Shown: one piece after another, positions 20,075-27,582 of the stretch
Numbering within the stretch: position 1 is the first letter of the stretch
Layout of the letters: every line of letters begins with the position of its first letter
From: Rikenellaceae bacterium
GTDB taxonomy: Bacteria; Bacteroidota; Bacteroidia; Bacteroidales; Rikenellaceae
Reading direction: 5' to 3'
Assembly: GCA_015060065.1 (NCBI GenBank)
Contig: SUZF01000006.1
Span: 30,207 to 94,206 of the forward strand
Length of the DNA: 64,000 nt
Made by a program: the position numbers and the translations under genes
Notes under the pieces: model-generated
What the model was told of the DNA's origin: nothing
The model's input: only the letters and a program-made list of their open reading frames with translations
Databases searched by the model: none

Positions 20075-20120
20075 GCCCCCGAAATCCTCACATACGTTCA
20101 GTATGCTCCGGATTCGGGGG
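20075..20120. repeat. Imperfect inverted repeat
   Basis: GCCCCCGAAATCC pairs with GGATTCGGGGGC with one bulged A, and an inner CATAC/GTATG stem. It lies just before the convergent-gene terminator. It looks like a mobile intergenic palindrome, but only one copy is present here. Confidence 0.5.
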
Positions 20121-20175
20121 CTTACTATTTTCGGGGAGATTCATCGACCTTGCAACCTTTGCACCTTTAACGAAA

Positions 20176-20204
20176 CAGCCCGACTTCGTAATGAAGTCGG
20201 GCTG
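20176..20204. terminator. Bidirectional terminator between MBL and GH3 genes
   Basis: Perfect 12-bp stem CAGCCCGACTTC/GAAGTCGGGCTG with a 5-nt loop, between convergent stop codons at 20037 and 20228. A short T-rich stretch follows on the minus strand. Confidence 0.75.
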
Positions 20205-20227
20205 CTGCTATTAGGTGTTAAGCAATG

Positions 20228-22333
20228 CTATTTCACAGCGATATTTACCTGTGCATCAATATCTGCTGACGAGGTGCCGAGCGAGATGATGTACTCACCC
20301 GGATTAACCTGCCACTTGTGCGACTTCTCGTTCCAGAAGGCGAGGTCCTTGTGATGTACGTCAAACGAAACAACTGCACTTGCTCCCGGAGCCAACGAAA
20401 CCTTCTTGAAGGCTTTCAGTTCCTTCTTGGGACGAGCCACAGTCGGGTTCTTCTCGGTAACATAGAGTTGAACAACCTCTGCACCCTCACGCTTGCCGGT
20501 GTTGGTCAGTGTGATGCTTACGGTTGCAGGCTTCTTGGGGCTTACCAAGCCATTCTCGACCTTCGCGTTGTTGAGTACAAATGAGGTATATGACAGACCA
20601 AAACCGAAGGGGTAGAGCGGCTTGATACCCTTTGACTCATACCAACGATAGCCAACGAAGATACCTTCGCTGTAATTAACGTCGTAAGTTGCAGGGTGGA
20701 ACATCTTCTCGTTGGGGTTGCCCTTTGCCTTGCTCAAACTTGCATTCTTGGGAACAAGATTTGCTGCGGGCGAATCCTTGAACGAGCGCTCGATAGTCAT
20801 CGGCAACTTACCCGAAGGATTCACATTACCAACGATAATGTCGGCAATAGCCTCAAATCCGTTCTGACCGGGGTACCAGCCATAGATTACGGCAGCGGCC
20901 TTCTCGTTCCACGCACTCATATCGATACCCGAACCGCTATTCACGAGAACGATAGTGTTGGGATTGAGTTCCACAGCCAAGCGAATCAACTCTTCATCCG
21001 CAGTGCCGAGAGCGAAGGGACGCTCTGTACCCTCGCTGTCAATTGTGCCGGTAGCGCAGACGATAACATCTGCCTTGCGAATCTCGGCAATCGAGGGATG
21101 CTCGCGCACCGTAACCTTTGTGCGGGTTACCGAGCGGATAGCATCTGCCGGAGTTACGTGGTTGTAACCCTCCACACGCGACGAGCCACCGCCCTGCGGC
21201 AACTTGTTCGCCCAGCGACCGATAAGCAGAATCTGACGCTCCTCGCCAAGGGGCAGAATGCCGTTATTTTTGAGCAAGACGGTACCCTCGGCAGCCGTCT
21301 GATACGATACTTTCAGGTGGTCGGGCATCTTTGCTACGAGGTGGTCCTCATTGGGCTGTCCATTCTTGAAACGCTCGTAAAGGCCATAGCGTATGCAGGT
21401 GGCAATCATCGGTTTGAGCATCTTGTCGAGGTCTTTCTCGGTCAGTTCCTTGCGAGCAACGAGTTCGCGAACACTTGCCGGAAAGTCGAACTGCATATCG
21501 CCAGGCATCTCGACATTCTGACCCGAAAGGACAATCTTCTTCCAATCGTAAACCGAGTGCCAGTCAGTCATTACCAGACCTTTGAATCCGAGTTCGCCAC
21601 GCAGCAGGTCGGTAATTACATACTTGCTCTGTCCGCACCACTCGCCATTCAAGAGGTTGTAAGCAGTCATAACCGAAGCCGCACCTGCATCAATACCCGC
21701 CTTGAATGCGGGAGTGTAAATCTCCATAATCGCACGCTCATCAACGATAGAGTTTGAGTTGCGACGATAGAACTCGGTGTTGTTGCAGAGGAAGTGTTTG
21801 AGACACGAGAGAGTACCGGTTGATTGCATTCCTGTAACGTAACTTTCGACCATACGCGAAGCCAACACAGGGTCCTCACCGAGGTACTCGAAGTTACGAC
21901 CACACTGTGACGAACGGTAGATATTCATACCCGGTCCGAGCAGAATGCCTGCACCCGACATACGGGTCTCCTCACCGACTGCCTTACCAAACTCGCCTGC
22001 CAATTCGGGATTGAACGTAGCCGCGATGGTAATTGTCGAGGGGAACTGTGTAGTGCGAAGCGGATGACGTACCTCCTTCTGGTTGGGAATGGAGTAGTTG
22101 ATACGCACGCCCGACGAAGCATCGACCATAAATACGTAGGGCAGACCCTTTTCGGGAACACCCGGCAGGAAGAACTTGTTGTGACCGTGGGTCATCTCGA
22201 TTTTTTCGTCGAGAGTGAGGGTTTTGAGCAAGGCATCAGCCTTGCGATTTGCCTCATCCCACTTCATCTGCGGTTGAGCCACAGCCGTAACTGCGAGAGC
22301 AACTGCAAATACCGAAATTAAGATTTTCTTCAT
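20228..22333 (-). CDS. Secreted glycoside hydrolase family 3 (beta-glucosidase-like)
   Basis: 701 residues with a signal peptide (MKKILISVFAVALAVTAVAQ). The N-terminal TIM barrel carries RNFEYLGEDPVLA, LKHFLCNN and GLVMTDWHS, in which the Asp near residue 255 is the expected GH3 nucleophile. The C-terminal alpha/beta sandwich and fibronectin-III-like domain (LTNTGKREGAEVVQLYV) complete the standard three-domain layout. GH3 enzymes release glucose, xylose or N-acetylglucosamine from the non-reducing end; the exact sugar is not readable. Its expression is separated from yajC by a strong terminator at 22371, so it probably has its own promoter in the short gap or is weakly expressed. Confidence 0.93.
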   Translation of the reverse strand: MKKILISVFAVALAVTAVAQPQMKWDEANRKADALLKTLTLDEKIEMTHGHNKFFLPGVPEKGLPYVFMVDASSGVRINYSIPNQKEVRHPLRTTQFPSTITIAATFNPELAGEFGKAVGEETRMSGAGILLGPGMNIYRSSQCGRNFEYLGEDPVLASRMVESYVTGMQSTGTLSCLKHFLCNNTEFYRRNSNSIVDERAIMEIYTPAFKAGIDAGAASVMTAYNLLNGEWCGQSKYVITDLLRGELGFKGLVMTDWHSVYDWKKIVLSGQNVEMPGDMQFDFPASVRELVARKELTEKDLDKMLKPMIATCIRYGLYERFKNGQPNEDHLVAKMPDHLKVSYQTAAEGTVLLKNNGILPLGEERQILLIGRWANKLPQGGGSSRVEGYNHVTPADAIRSVTRTKVTVREHPSIAEIRKADVIVCATGTIDSEGTERPFALGTADEELIRLAVELNPNTIVLVNSGSGIDMSAWNEKAAAVIYGWYPGQNGFEAIADIIVGNVNPSGKLPMTIERSFKDSPAANLVPKNASLSKAKGNPNEKMFHPATYDVNYSEGIFVGYRWYESKGIKPLYPFGFGLSYTSFVLNNAKVENGLVSPKKPATVSITLTNTGKREGAEVVQLYVTEKNPTVARPKKELKAFKKVSLAPGASAVVSFDVHHKDLAFWNEKSHKWQVNPGEYIISLGTSSADIDAQVNIAVK

Positions 22334-22370
22334 AGTTTATAGGTTTTTGTTAAAAGGTGTTTAGTAAAAA

Positions 22371-22410
22371 AAGAGAGATTCGACAATCTGTGCATTGTCC
22401 AAATCTCTCT
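22371..22410 (-). terminator. Terminator downstream of yajC
   Basis: On the minus strand AGAGAGATT pairs with AATCTCTCT, enclosing a second stem GGACAAT/ATTGTC, followed by a run of T residues. It ends the nusB-DUF1573-yajC transcription before the GH3 gene. Confidence 0.85.
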
Positions 22411-22426
22411 GAATCTTGTCGGCAGA

Positions 22427-22762
22427 CTATTTCTGTGCGGGCTGCTGTGCCGAAGCATCGGCAACAACCATATTCTTATCTACGCGAAGAGTTACGTTGC
22501 TATCAACCTCAATCAGGAGAGAGTTCTCCTTAATCTCCTTAACAACGCCGTAAATACCTCCGGCAGTAATAATCTTATCGCCCTTTTTGAGTCCGTCACG
22601 GAACTTCTGCATCTCCTTGCGACGCTTCGATTCAGGACGCCACATAAAAAAGTACATTACGGCAATCATTGCCACAATCATTACCCAGAATGTCCACGAC
22701 GACTGCTGCGGAGCCTCCGGTGCTGCTACAACCTCGGCAGCGGCTTGAAGTAAGTTAATCAT
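22427..22762 (-). CDS. yajC: Preprotein translocase subunit YajC
   Basis: 111 residues: one transmembrane helix near the N-terminus (about 22-42, WTFWVMIVAMIAVMYFFMW), then a basic stretch RPESKRRKEMQ and the conserved cytosolic domain GDKIITAGGIYGVVKEI. YajC associates with SecDF at the inner membrane holotranslocon. Length matches the family. A TATCTTTG -7 box lies at 22812-22819 on the minus strand, so it has its own promoter in addition to possible read-through from DUF1573. The stretch 22763-22936 otherwise holds nothing I recognise. Confidence 0.97.
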   Translation of the reverse strand: MINLLQAAAEVVAAPEAPQQSSWTFWVMIVAMIAVMYFFMWRPESKRRKEMQKFRDGLKKGDKIITAGGIYGVVKEIKENSLLIEVDSNVTLRVDKNMVVADASAQQPAQK

Positions 22763-22811
22763 AATCTATTATTTGTTAAATGTTAGTGATTGCACTATTG
22801 CATAATCCCCA

Positions 22812-22819
22812 CAAAGATA
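22812..22819 (-). promoter_or_regulatory. -7 box for yajC
   Basis: TATCTTTG on the minus strand, 49 nt upstream of the yajC start; no convincing -33 TTG at the expected distance. Confidence 0.5.
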
Positions 22820-22936
22820 AAAAATAATTCAAAATTCAGTGACCAAAATTGGGAATTATTTCGCTTTGAGGATATAAAAATGCCTTTTTGAAGACACAAG
22901 TTGGGATTTAGCCCGATTCTACTCTGAATAATTGGA

Positions 22937-23359
22937 TTATTCAATCTCTGCCTCGATAAAGACACGCAGAGGTCGCTCGGCTCCTGCGATGTAGAAATTG
23001 GCGAGTTTCATCTGCCAGCCGTGTTCGCCACGCGAGTCAAACTCGAATCGAATCTCGCTGCGACTGCCCGGCATCAATGGCTGCTTTGTATAGGTTATTG
23101 TGGCGCAGTGGCAGGTCGTTTCGTGGCGCAGAATTACCAACGGCTCCGAAGTTGAGTTCTCCAAAGCGAGTGTCTTGACGGCAATCTCTCCGGAGTGCAT
23201 ACGTCCGAAGTGGAGCGTGTCAGTCACGCCCGAAGTCAGTAGCGAGTCTGTGAAAGTTACCACCTGACCTGCATACTCGACTCTCTTTTGAGTGCCGCCA
23301 CAGGCAATGGCAAGCGTAGCAACTGCCACGACTATAATTATATGTGCAACAGATTTCAT
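22937..23359 (-). CDS. DUF1573 domain lipoprotein
   Basis: 140 residues with lipobox LAIAC. The sequence fits DUF1573: DTLHFGRMHSGEIAVKTLALEN followed by a Cys-His-Cys cluster (HETTCHCATITYTKQPL) and GSRSEIRFEFDS. This is an Ig-like, ASH-related domain widespread in Bacteroidetes; no activity is established. It starts 7 nt downstream of nusB, indicating one operon, the nusB / DUF1573 / yajC order being common in this phylum. Likely a periplasm-facing lipoprotein. Confidence 0.9.
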   Translation of the reverse strand: MKSVAHIIIVVAVATLAIACGGTQKRVEYAGQVVTFTDSLLTSGVTDTLHFGRMHSGEIAVKTLALENSTSEPLVILRHETTCHCATITYTKQPLMPGSRSEIRFEFDSRGEHGWQMKLANFYIAGAERPLRVFIEAEIE

Positions 23360-23366
23360 CCTGCTT

Positions 23367-24305
23367 CTATAACAGACCGCGACCGCTCTTATTGATACGA
23401 CCCTCCTCGGTCAGCGACTCCACGACCTTGTCAAGCACTCCGTTGATGAAGGTGCTGCTGGTGGGCGAAGAGTAGTACTTCGAGAGTTCGATATACTCGT
23501 CGAGCGTAACCTTGACGGGAATCGATGCAAAGGTTACCAACTCGGTCATTGCTACCGACATAATCAACTTATCCATAAATGCCAGACGCTCCACATCCCA
23601 ATTGTGGGTAAAGCGGTCAAGGTAGAGTTGGTTCTGTGCGAATTGCAGTGCCGACTTGGCGAACAACTCCTTGGCAAAGAGAAGGTCCTCTTCGCTCTTG
23701 AATTTGGGTTGCAAGCGCAACTCTTGGTGCGACTCGCGCATATTCGACAACGTGCGTACAACCATCGTGAGGGCAAAGCCAAGGTCGTCAGACCAATATA
23801 TAGACTGCTCCTCCAAAGCCTCCTCCAAAGCCTCGTTGTCTTCAAGGCAATTGACGTAGAAGTCGGTTACCAGCAGCGCATCCTCCTTGAACGAGCGACT
23901 CGCTGCAAGCATATACTTGTTGTAGAATGGAGTCTGCGTGAGGTTGTTGTAAATGTTCTTGATAAGTTCGGGATACTTCGCCCAGCCGAGCGAGTGCTTC
24001 GAGAGGAATGACTGCACCGCCTCGCTTTCAGCAATACGTGCAATTACAACATTCTCGACAAACTTGCGATTGGGGTTCAGGTCCTCGTATGTCGGCAGTT
24101 TTTTCTGACGTGCAATCTCCTGACGCTCTTCGGCATAGCGTGCAACATCGACAATGAGTCCCAGCATCTGGATATAGAGTTCGTAGGTCTTGTCAATCGA
24201 CAGGACAAGGCTCTTCTCCGAAGCCTGCAAGTTGTCGGACTCCGACTTGATGTGTGCATAAAGGCTCTTAACAACCTTCAATCTCAACAATCTTCTGCTC
24301 AACAT
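23367..24305 (-). CDS. nusB: Transcription antitermination factor NusB
   Basis: 312 residues, with the long N-terminal extension usual in Bacteroidetes. It opens MLSRRLLRLKVVKSLYAH, the RNA-binding start of NusB. The conserved C-terminal core is VKVTLDEYIELSKYYSSPTSSTFINGVLDKV. NusB with NusE (S10) binds boxA RNA in rRNA antitermination complexes. A minus-strand TACTTTTG -7 box lies at 24357-24364. It is divergent from the flavoprotein gene at 24469. Confidence 0.96.
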   Translation of the reverse strand: MLSRRLLRLKVVKSLYAHIKSESDNLQASEKSLVLSIDKTYELYIQMLGLIVDVARYAEERQEIARQKKLPTYEDLNPNRKFVENVVIARIAESEAVQSFLSKHSLGWAKYPELIKNIYNNLTQTPFYNKYMLAASRSFKEDALLVTDFYVNCLEDNEALEEALEEQSIYWSDDLGFALTMVVRTLSNMRESHQELRLQPKFKSEEDLLFAKELFAKSALQFAQNQLYLDRFTHNWDVERLAFMDKLIMSVAMTELVTFASIPVKVTLDEYIELSKYYSSPTSSTFINGVLDKVVESLTEEGRINKSGRGLL

Positions 24306-24356
24306 ATATAGAACGATTTAGAACGTGTATATCTCTCTTTCGAGTTATTTCGAGCG

Positions 24357-24364
24357 CAAAAGTA
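24357..24364 (-). promoter_or_regulatory. -7 box for the nusB operon
   Basis: TACTTTTG on the minus strand, 51 nt upstream of nusB, matching TAnnTTTG. The -33 element is not convincing. Confidence 0.5.
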
Positions 24365-24452
24365 CAAAATAAAGTCGAAATAAAAAACCGGTCAGCGAAA
24401 AAATATGTAGCAATAAACTGCGCTGATTCTTCCGTTTGCAGATAGTTTTTAG

Positions 24453-24460
24453 TAACTTTG
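24453..24460 (+). promoter_or_regulatory. -7 box for the flavoprotein gene
   Basis: TAACTTTG ends only 8 nt before the ATG at 24469, so the transcript would be nearly leaderless. This position rules out the ORF-track TTG start at 24436. Confidence 0.5.
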
Positions 24461-24468
24461 TCGCCAAT

Positions 24469-25728
24469 ATGGAACAGAAGGAGTACGACGTAATCGTTAT
24501 AGGTGGTGGTGCCGCAGGTTTGATGGCGGCAGGAACTGCTGCGCGCTTGGGCAATCGTGTATTGTTGCTCGAAAAGATGGAGAAACCGGCTCGCAAGGTG
24601 CGAATCACGGGCAAGGGTCGCTGTAACCTTACAAATGCCCGCCCTCCGGAAGAGTTTGCCGAACAGGTGCGAACCAATGCCGAATTTTTCTCGGTGGCAT
24701 TTGCCGAGTTCAATAATAAATCGACAATCCGCTTCTTTGAGCGTAATGGCGTGAAACTCGACATCGAGCGTGGCGAACGTGTCTTTCCGCGCACGGGTAA
24801 GGCTTCGGATGTAGCGAATGCTTTGGAGTGGTACTGCCGCGATAATGAGGTTGATATCGAGTGTAATGCTCGTGTTACGGAGATTCTCTCGGTCGCAGGT
24901 AAGGTCTATGGTGTGAACTATATGAACAAACGAGGCTATGTGCGCAAGGTCGAGGCTCCCAATGTGATTGTCGCTACGGGTGGCGTGTCATACCCGGCAA
25001 CAGGCTCCACGGGCGATGGTTATCTCTTCGCTGATGCGGCAGGTCACACCATCGAGTCGGTGCGCCCCTCACTTACACCTCTTGTGACGTCACATCCCCA
25101 AAAATCCTATATGAATGGTCTGTTGCTGCGCAATGTGGCGGCAAAACTCTATATTGATAATGAACTCGCGCGCGAAGAGTTTGGCGAGATTGGCTTCTCG
25201 GAGCGTGGGGTAGAGGGTGCAGTGGCTCTGCGATTGAGTCGCGATGCGGTGGATGCTCTGATTGATGAGCGAAGGGTTAAGATTGTTCTCGACCTGAAAC
25301 CCGCCCTTACCGAGGATATTCTGCGAGAAAGACTCAAACGCGAAATTGCCGAGATGCAACCCGAAGAGTTCTTCTCGGAGTTGCTGCGTAAGTTGGTACC
25401 CAAGCAGTTGGTTGTGCCGATGGCGAAGGAGTTGGATGTACATTCGAAACTCTACATCTCGAAGGTTACCGAGCCGGAGTTGGAGCGTCTTATTAAGGTC
25501 TTGAAGGGTTTTGTCTTGCCGATTACGGATTATGCACCCTTTGAGTATGCAGTGGTTACGGCTGGTGGTGTGTCATGCGACGAGGTTAATAAATACACCA
25601 TGGAGTCGTTGAAGGTCAGTGGCTTGTACTTTGCAGGCGAGGTGCTTGATATCGACGCCAACACGGGTGGATATAACCTTCAAATAGCCTTCTCGACAGG
25701 TCATCTGGCTGGTCTGCTCAAAAAGTAA
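24469..25728 (+). CDS. HI0933/YhiN-family NAD(P)/FAD-dependent oxidoreductase
   Basis: The ORF track begins at a TTG (24436) inside the promoter; ATG 24469 gives 419 residues starting MEQKEYDVIVIGGGAAGLMAAG. The Rossmann FAD-binding GxGxxG lies at residues 11-16. Family signatures are KVRITGKGRCNLTNA (about 44-58), a mid-protein ATGGVSYPATGSTGDGY and the C-terminal TAGGVSCDEVNKYTMES...LDIDANTGGYNLQIAFSTG. Members bind FAD tightly; their physiological reaction is mostly undefined. A small ORF and a cobalamin adenosyltransferase follow in the same direction without an intervening promoter. Confidence 0.93.
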   Translation: MEQKEYDVIVIGGGAAGLMAAGTAARLGNRVLLLEKMEKPARKVRITGKGRCNLTNARPPEEFAEQVRTNAEFFSVAFAEFNNKSTIRFFERNGVKLDIERGERVFPRTGKASDVANALEWYCRDNEVDIECNARVTEILSVAGKVYGVNYMNKRGYVRKVEAPNVIVATGGVSYPATGSTGDGYLFADAAGHTIESVRPSLTPLVTSHPQKSYMNGLLLRNVAAKLYIDNELAREEFGEIGFSERGVEGAVALRLSRDAVDALIDERRVKIVLDLKPALTEDILRERLKREIAEMQPEEFFSELLRKLVPKQLVVPMAKELDVHSKLYISKVTEPELERLIKVLKGFVLPITDYAPFEYAVVTAGGVSCDEVNKYTMESLKVSGLYFAGEVLDIDANTGGYNLQIAFSTGHLAGLLKK

Positions 25729-25784
25729 TGACTACTTCAACGCGAAGACGTGAATCGAGAAAATATTGAGAAAATATCGACAAA

Positions 25785-26300
25785 ATGAAAATTAGCGGAC
25801 GTACAATACTACAACGCCTATATGGCTTTACGCGATGGGGCAATCGATTGTCGCGAGTTCGCTATTTCCGTGGTCACGGAGTTCATTCGCCATTCGTCTA
25901 TTCGATTGTACGCAAGGTCTTTATGCGCTCGGATTTGATGCGAAAGAGTGACCTTTTCGACCGATTGCTTTTGGCGGGCGATATTCCCTATAAGCGAGTT
26001 GTGGAGTTGTGTAATCTTGCCGAGCATTGCTCCTACCAGACCGTAGGGCTTGATTACGAGCGTGAAGGTTGTGACTTTGTGGTACTCTCTGCCAAATTCC
26101 CGACCGAGGAACTCGAAGCGGTGGCAGAGGCGGCTCGAATAAGCGGCATAACCCTTGCAATTGTTGCTCCGTATGCCAATCGAGAGCGCAATGAAGCGTG
26201 TCGTCGAATTGTGGCGGCTCATCACTCGACTACGGTCGATAATCGGGGCTACCTGCTCGTTTTTAATAACCATTTACCGAAACAACACTTTAAGTTATGA
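25785..26300 (+). CDS. Short conserved hypothetical protein, methyltransferase-family remnant
   Basis: 171 residues. The N-terminal YFRGHGVHSPFVYSIVRKVF matches the opening of a Bacteroidetes family of class I SAM-dependent methyltransferases. However, the glycine-rich SAM-binding loop is absent: the region where it should lie reads KRVVELCNLAEHCSYQTVGL. The protein is also shorter than I would expect. It may be a degenerate or repurposed member. The stop overlaps the next ATG by four bases (ATGA), so translation is coupled to the adenosyltransferase. No function is assigned. Confidence 0.6.
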   Translation: MKISGRTILQRLYGFTRWGNRLSRVRYFRGHGVHSPFVYSIVRKVFMRSDLMRKSDLFDRLLLAGDIPYKRVVELCNLAEHCSYQTVGLDYEREGCDFVVLSAKFPTEELEAVAEAARISGITLAIVAPYANRERNEACRRIVAAHHSTTVDNRGYLLVFNNHLPKQHFKL

Positions 26301-26848
26301 AGATATATACCAAACGCGGAGATGACGGCACAACATCGCTTATCGGTGGTGAGCGAGTGCCGAAGTATGACCCAAGGGTCGAGGCTTACGGCTCGGTAGA
26401 TGAACTTATGGCATTTACGGCTCTGTTGGGCGATATGATGCGTGGAGAGGTTAAACTCACGAAGTATGTCGAGTCGATTGACCGTATAAATTGTGCGTTG
26501 ATGAGTGTTGCATCACTATTGGCGGTGGGCGAGGGTGGAGCCGATAAGGTTGCTCCGCTCGACGAGGCAAAGTGCGCTGCGCTCGAATCCGAGATTGACC
26601 AGATGCAGTCGCTGGTGCAACCTATCACGAAATTTACAATCCCCGGAGGCTGTCGAGTGGTGTCGCAGTGTCACGTATGTCGCACAGTCTGCCGTCGTGC
26701 CGAGAGAGCGGTGTTACGTGCCGGAGCAGAATTTGGAGTCGATAGAGGTGTGCAGACATATTTGAATCGTCTGTCGGATTGGTTCTACCTTCTGGGACGT
26801 GTTCTGACCGAGCATTTTGCTGTCTGCGAACGTCTTTGGATTCCGTAA
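26297..26848 (+). CDS. PduO-type cob(I)alamin adenosyltransferase
   Basis: 183 residues. The ATP-binding start MKIYTKRGDDGTTSL, then RVEAYGSVDELMAF, and later CHVCRTVCRRAERAVL with YLNRLSDWFYLLGR are hallmarks of PduO/MMAB-type ATP:cob(I)alamin adenosyltransferases. The enzyme transfers the 5'-deoxyadenosyl group of ATP to reduced cobalamin to make coenzyme B12 in the cytosol. Length is normal for the single-domain form. It overlaps its upstream neighbour by 4 nt. No cobalamin riboswitch is visible upstream, so regulation follows the flavoprotein promoter. Confidence 0.95.
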   Translation: MKIYTKRGDDGTTSLIGGERVPKYDPRVEAYGSVDELMAFTALLGDMMRGEVKLTKYVESIDRINCALMSVASLLAVGEGGADKVAPLDEAKCAALESEIDQMQSLVQPITKFTIPGGCRVVSQCHVCRTVCRRAERAVLRAGAEFGVDRGVQTYLNRLSDWFYLLGRVLTEHFAVCERLWIP

Positions 26849-26872
26849 AGTAAATATTTGTTGCACAAAGAG

Positions 26873-26902
26873 TTGTTAGTTTGATTTTTTTATATATTTT
26901 TG
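26873..26902 (+). promoter_or_regulatory. Promoter for the DUF2795 gene
   Basis: TTG (26873-26875), 19 nt, TATTTTTG (26895-26902): a full match to the Bacteroidetes consensus, 85 nt upstream of the ATG at 26988. Confidence 0.75.
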
Positions 26903-26987
26903 CGCCCGAATTGGGCCGGAATACCTCGCCGGGTAGTGGCTCCGATTGACGAGAATGAATTATTAAAACTTTAAGACATTTAAGATT

Positions 26988-27209
26988 ATGTACTGGACAC
27001 TTGAACTTGCATCAAAATTGGAGGATGCTCCATGGCCCGCAACCAAAGAGGAGTTGATTGACTACGCTATCCGCTCCGGTTCGCCACTCGAAGTATTGGA
27101 GAATCTTCAAGAGATAGAGGATGAGGGCGAAATCTACGAATCAATCGAAGATATCTGGCCCGACTATCCCTCGAAAGATGACTTCTTCTTTAACGAGGAG
27201 GAGTATTAG
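26988..27209 (+). CDS. DUF2795 domain protein
   Basis: 73 residues, acidic. MYWTLELASKLEDAPWPATKEELIDYAIRSG and VLENLQEIEDEGEIYESIEDIWPDY fit DUF2795, a small conserved Bacteroidetes protein with no established activity. It has its own consensus promoter and a strong hairpin 40 nt after the stop, so it is a monocistronic unit, typically highly expressed in relatives (family knowledge, not visible here). No signal peptide; cytosolic. Confidence 0.9.
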   Translation: MYWTLELASKLEDAPWPATKEELIDYAIRSGSPLEVLENLQEIEDEGEIYESIEDIWPDYPSKDDFFFNEEEY

Positions 27210-27249
27210 ACAAAATTGTCTAAAACGCTAATTTAGGTACATTAAATAT

Positions 27250-27299
27250 CAATGAGGAGTTCCGTAGCATACTTGATGTATGCGAGGAGCTCCTCATTG
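27250..27299. terminator. Bidirectional terminator hairpin
   Basis: CAATGAGGAG pairs with CTCCTCATTG, with an inner GCATAC/GTATGC stem. It separates the DUF2795 gene from the convergent small gene at 27330-27470. Confidence 0.75.
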
Positions 27300-27329
27300 T
27301 TGTTTTCCGGGGCAGTGATACCCCAAAAT

Positions 27330-27470
27330 CTACTTAACCTTAAATTTAAGAGTCCAAGCGTAGGCACAAGGACGATTGTCGAATTTTCGTACTTTCTTCT
27401 GTGCAAAAATGGTAGTGGCAGAAACAGTCAGTGCTACGACAAGTCCGAGTAGTAGGGTTGTTTTGTTCAT
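27330..27470 (-). CDS. Small secreted peptide gene (46 aa), not in the ORF track
   Basis: Minus-strand ATG at 27470 to TAG at 27330 encodes 46 residues: a signal peptide (MNKTTLLLGLVVALTVSATTIFAQ) and a mature peptide of about 22 residues, KKVRKFDNRPCAYAWTLKFKVK. A TATCTTTG -7 box sits 25-32 nt upstream and a hairpin (27250) plus a GGGG/CCCC stem lie downstream, so it has the layout of a real transcription unit. The mature peptide is strongly basic with one cysteine and no family I know. It is divergent from GH127, sharing the intergenic promoter region. It could be a genuine micropeptide or the leftover of a longer secreted protein. Confidence 0.6.
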   Translation of the reverse strand: MNKTTLLLGLVVALTVSATTIFAQKKVRKFDNRPCAYAWTLKFKVK

Positions 27471-27494
27471 TGAAATATTAGTTTTATATAGGTT

Positions 27495-27502
27495 CAAAGA
27501 TA
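27495..27502 (-). promoter_or_regulatory. -7 box of the small peptide gene
   Basis: TATCTTTG on the minus strand, 24 nt from the ATG at 27470. It is only 6 nt from the -33 element of the opposing GH127 promoter, so the two could interfere. Confidence 0.55.
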
Positions 27503-27508
27503 GTGTTT

Positions 27509-27540
27509 TTTGTGAAAATTGACATTTTTTTTTATTTTTG
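27509..27540 (+). promoter_or_regulatory. Promoter for GH127
   Basis: TTTG (27509-27512), 20 nt, TATTTTTG (27533-27540), 42 nt upstream of the start codon at 27583. Complete consensus match. Confidence 0.75.
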
Positions 27541-27582
27541 TTACTCGAATGGTGAAAAATCGAAAATCTAAAACGGACAAAG

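Noticed and set aside
27252-27452. 66-aa plus-strand ORF
   Set aside because: Begins in the terminator hairpin and runs antisense to the small peptide gene, which has a promoter and signal peptide.
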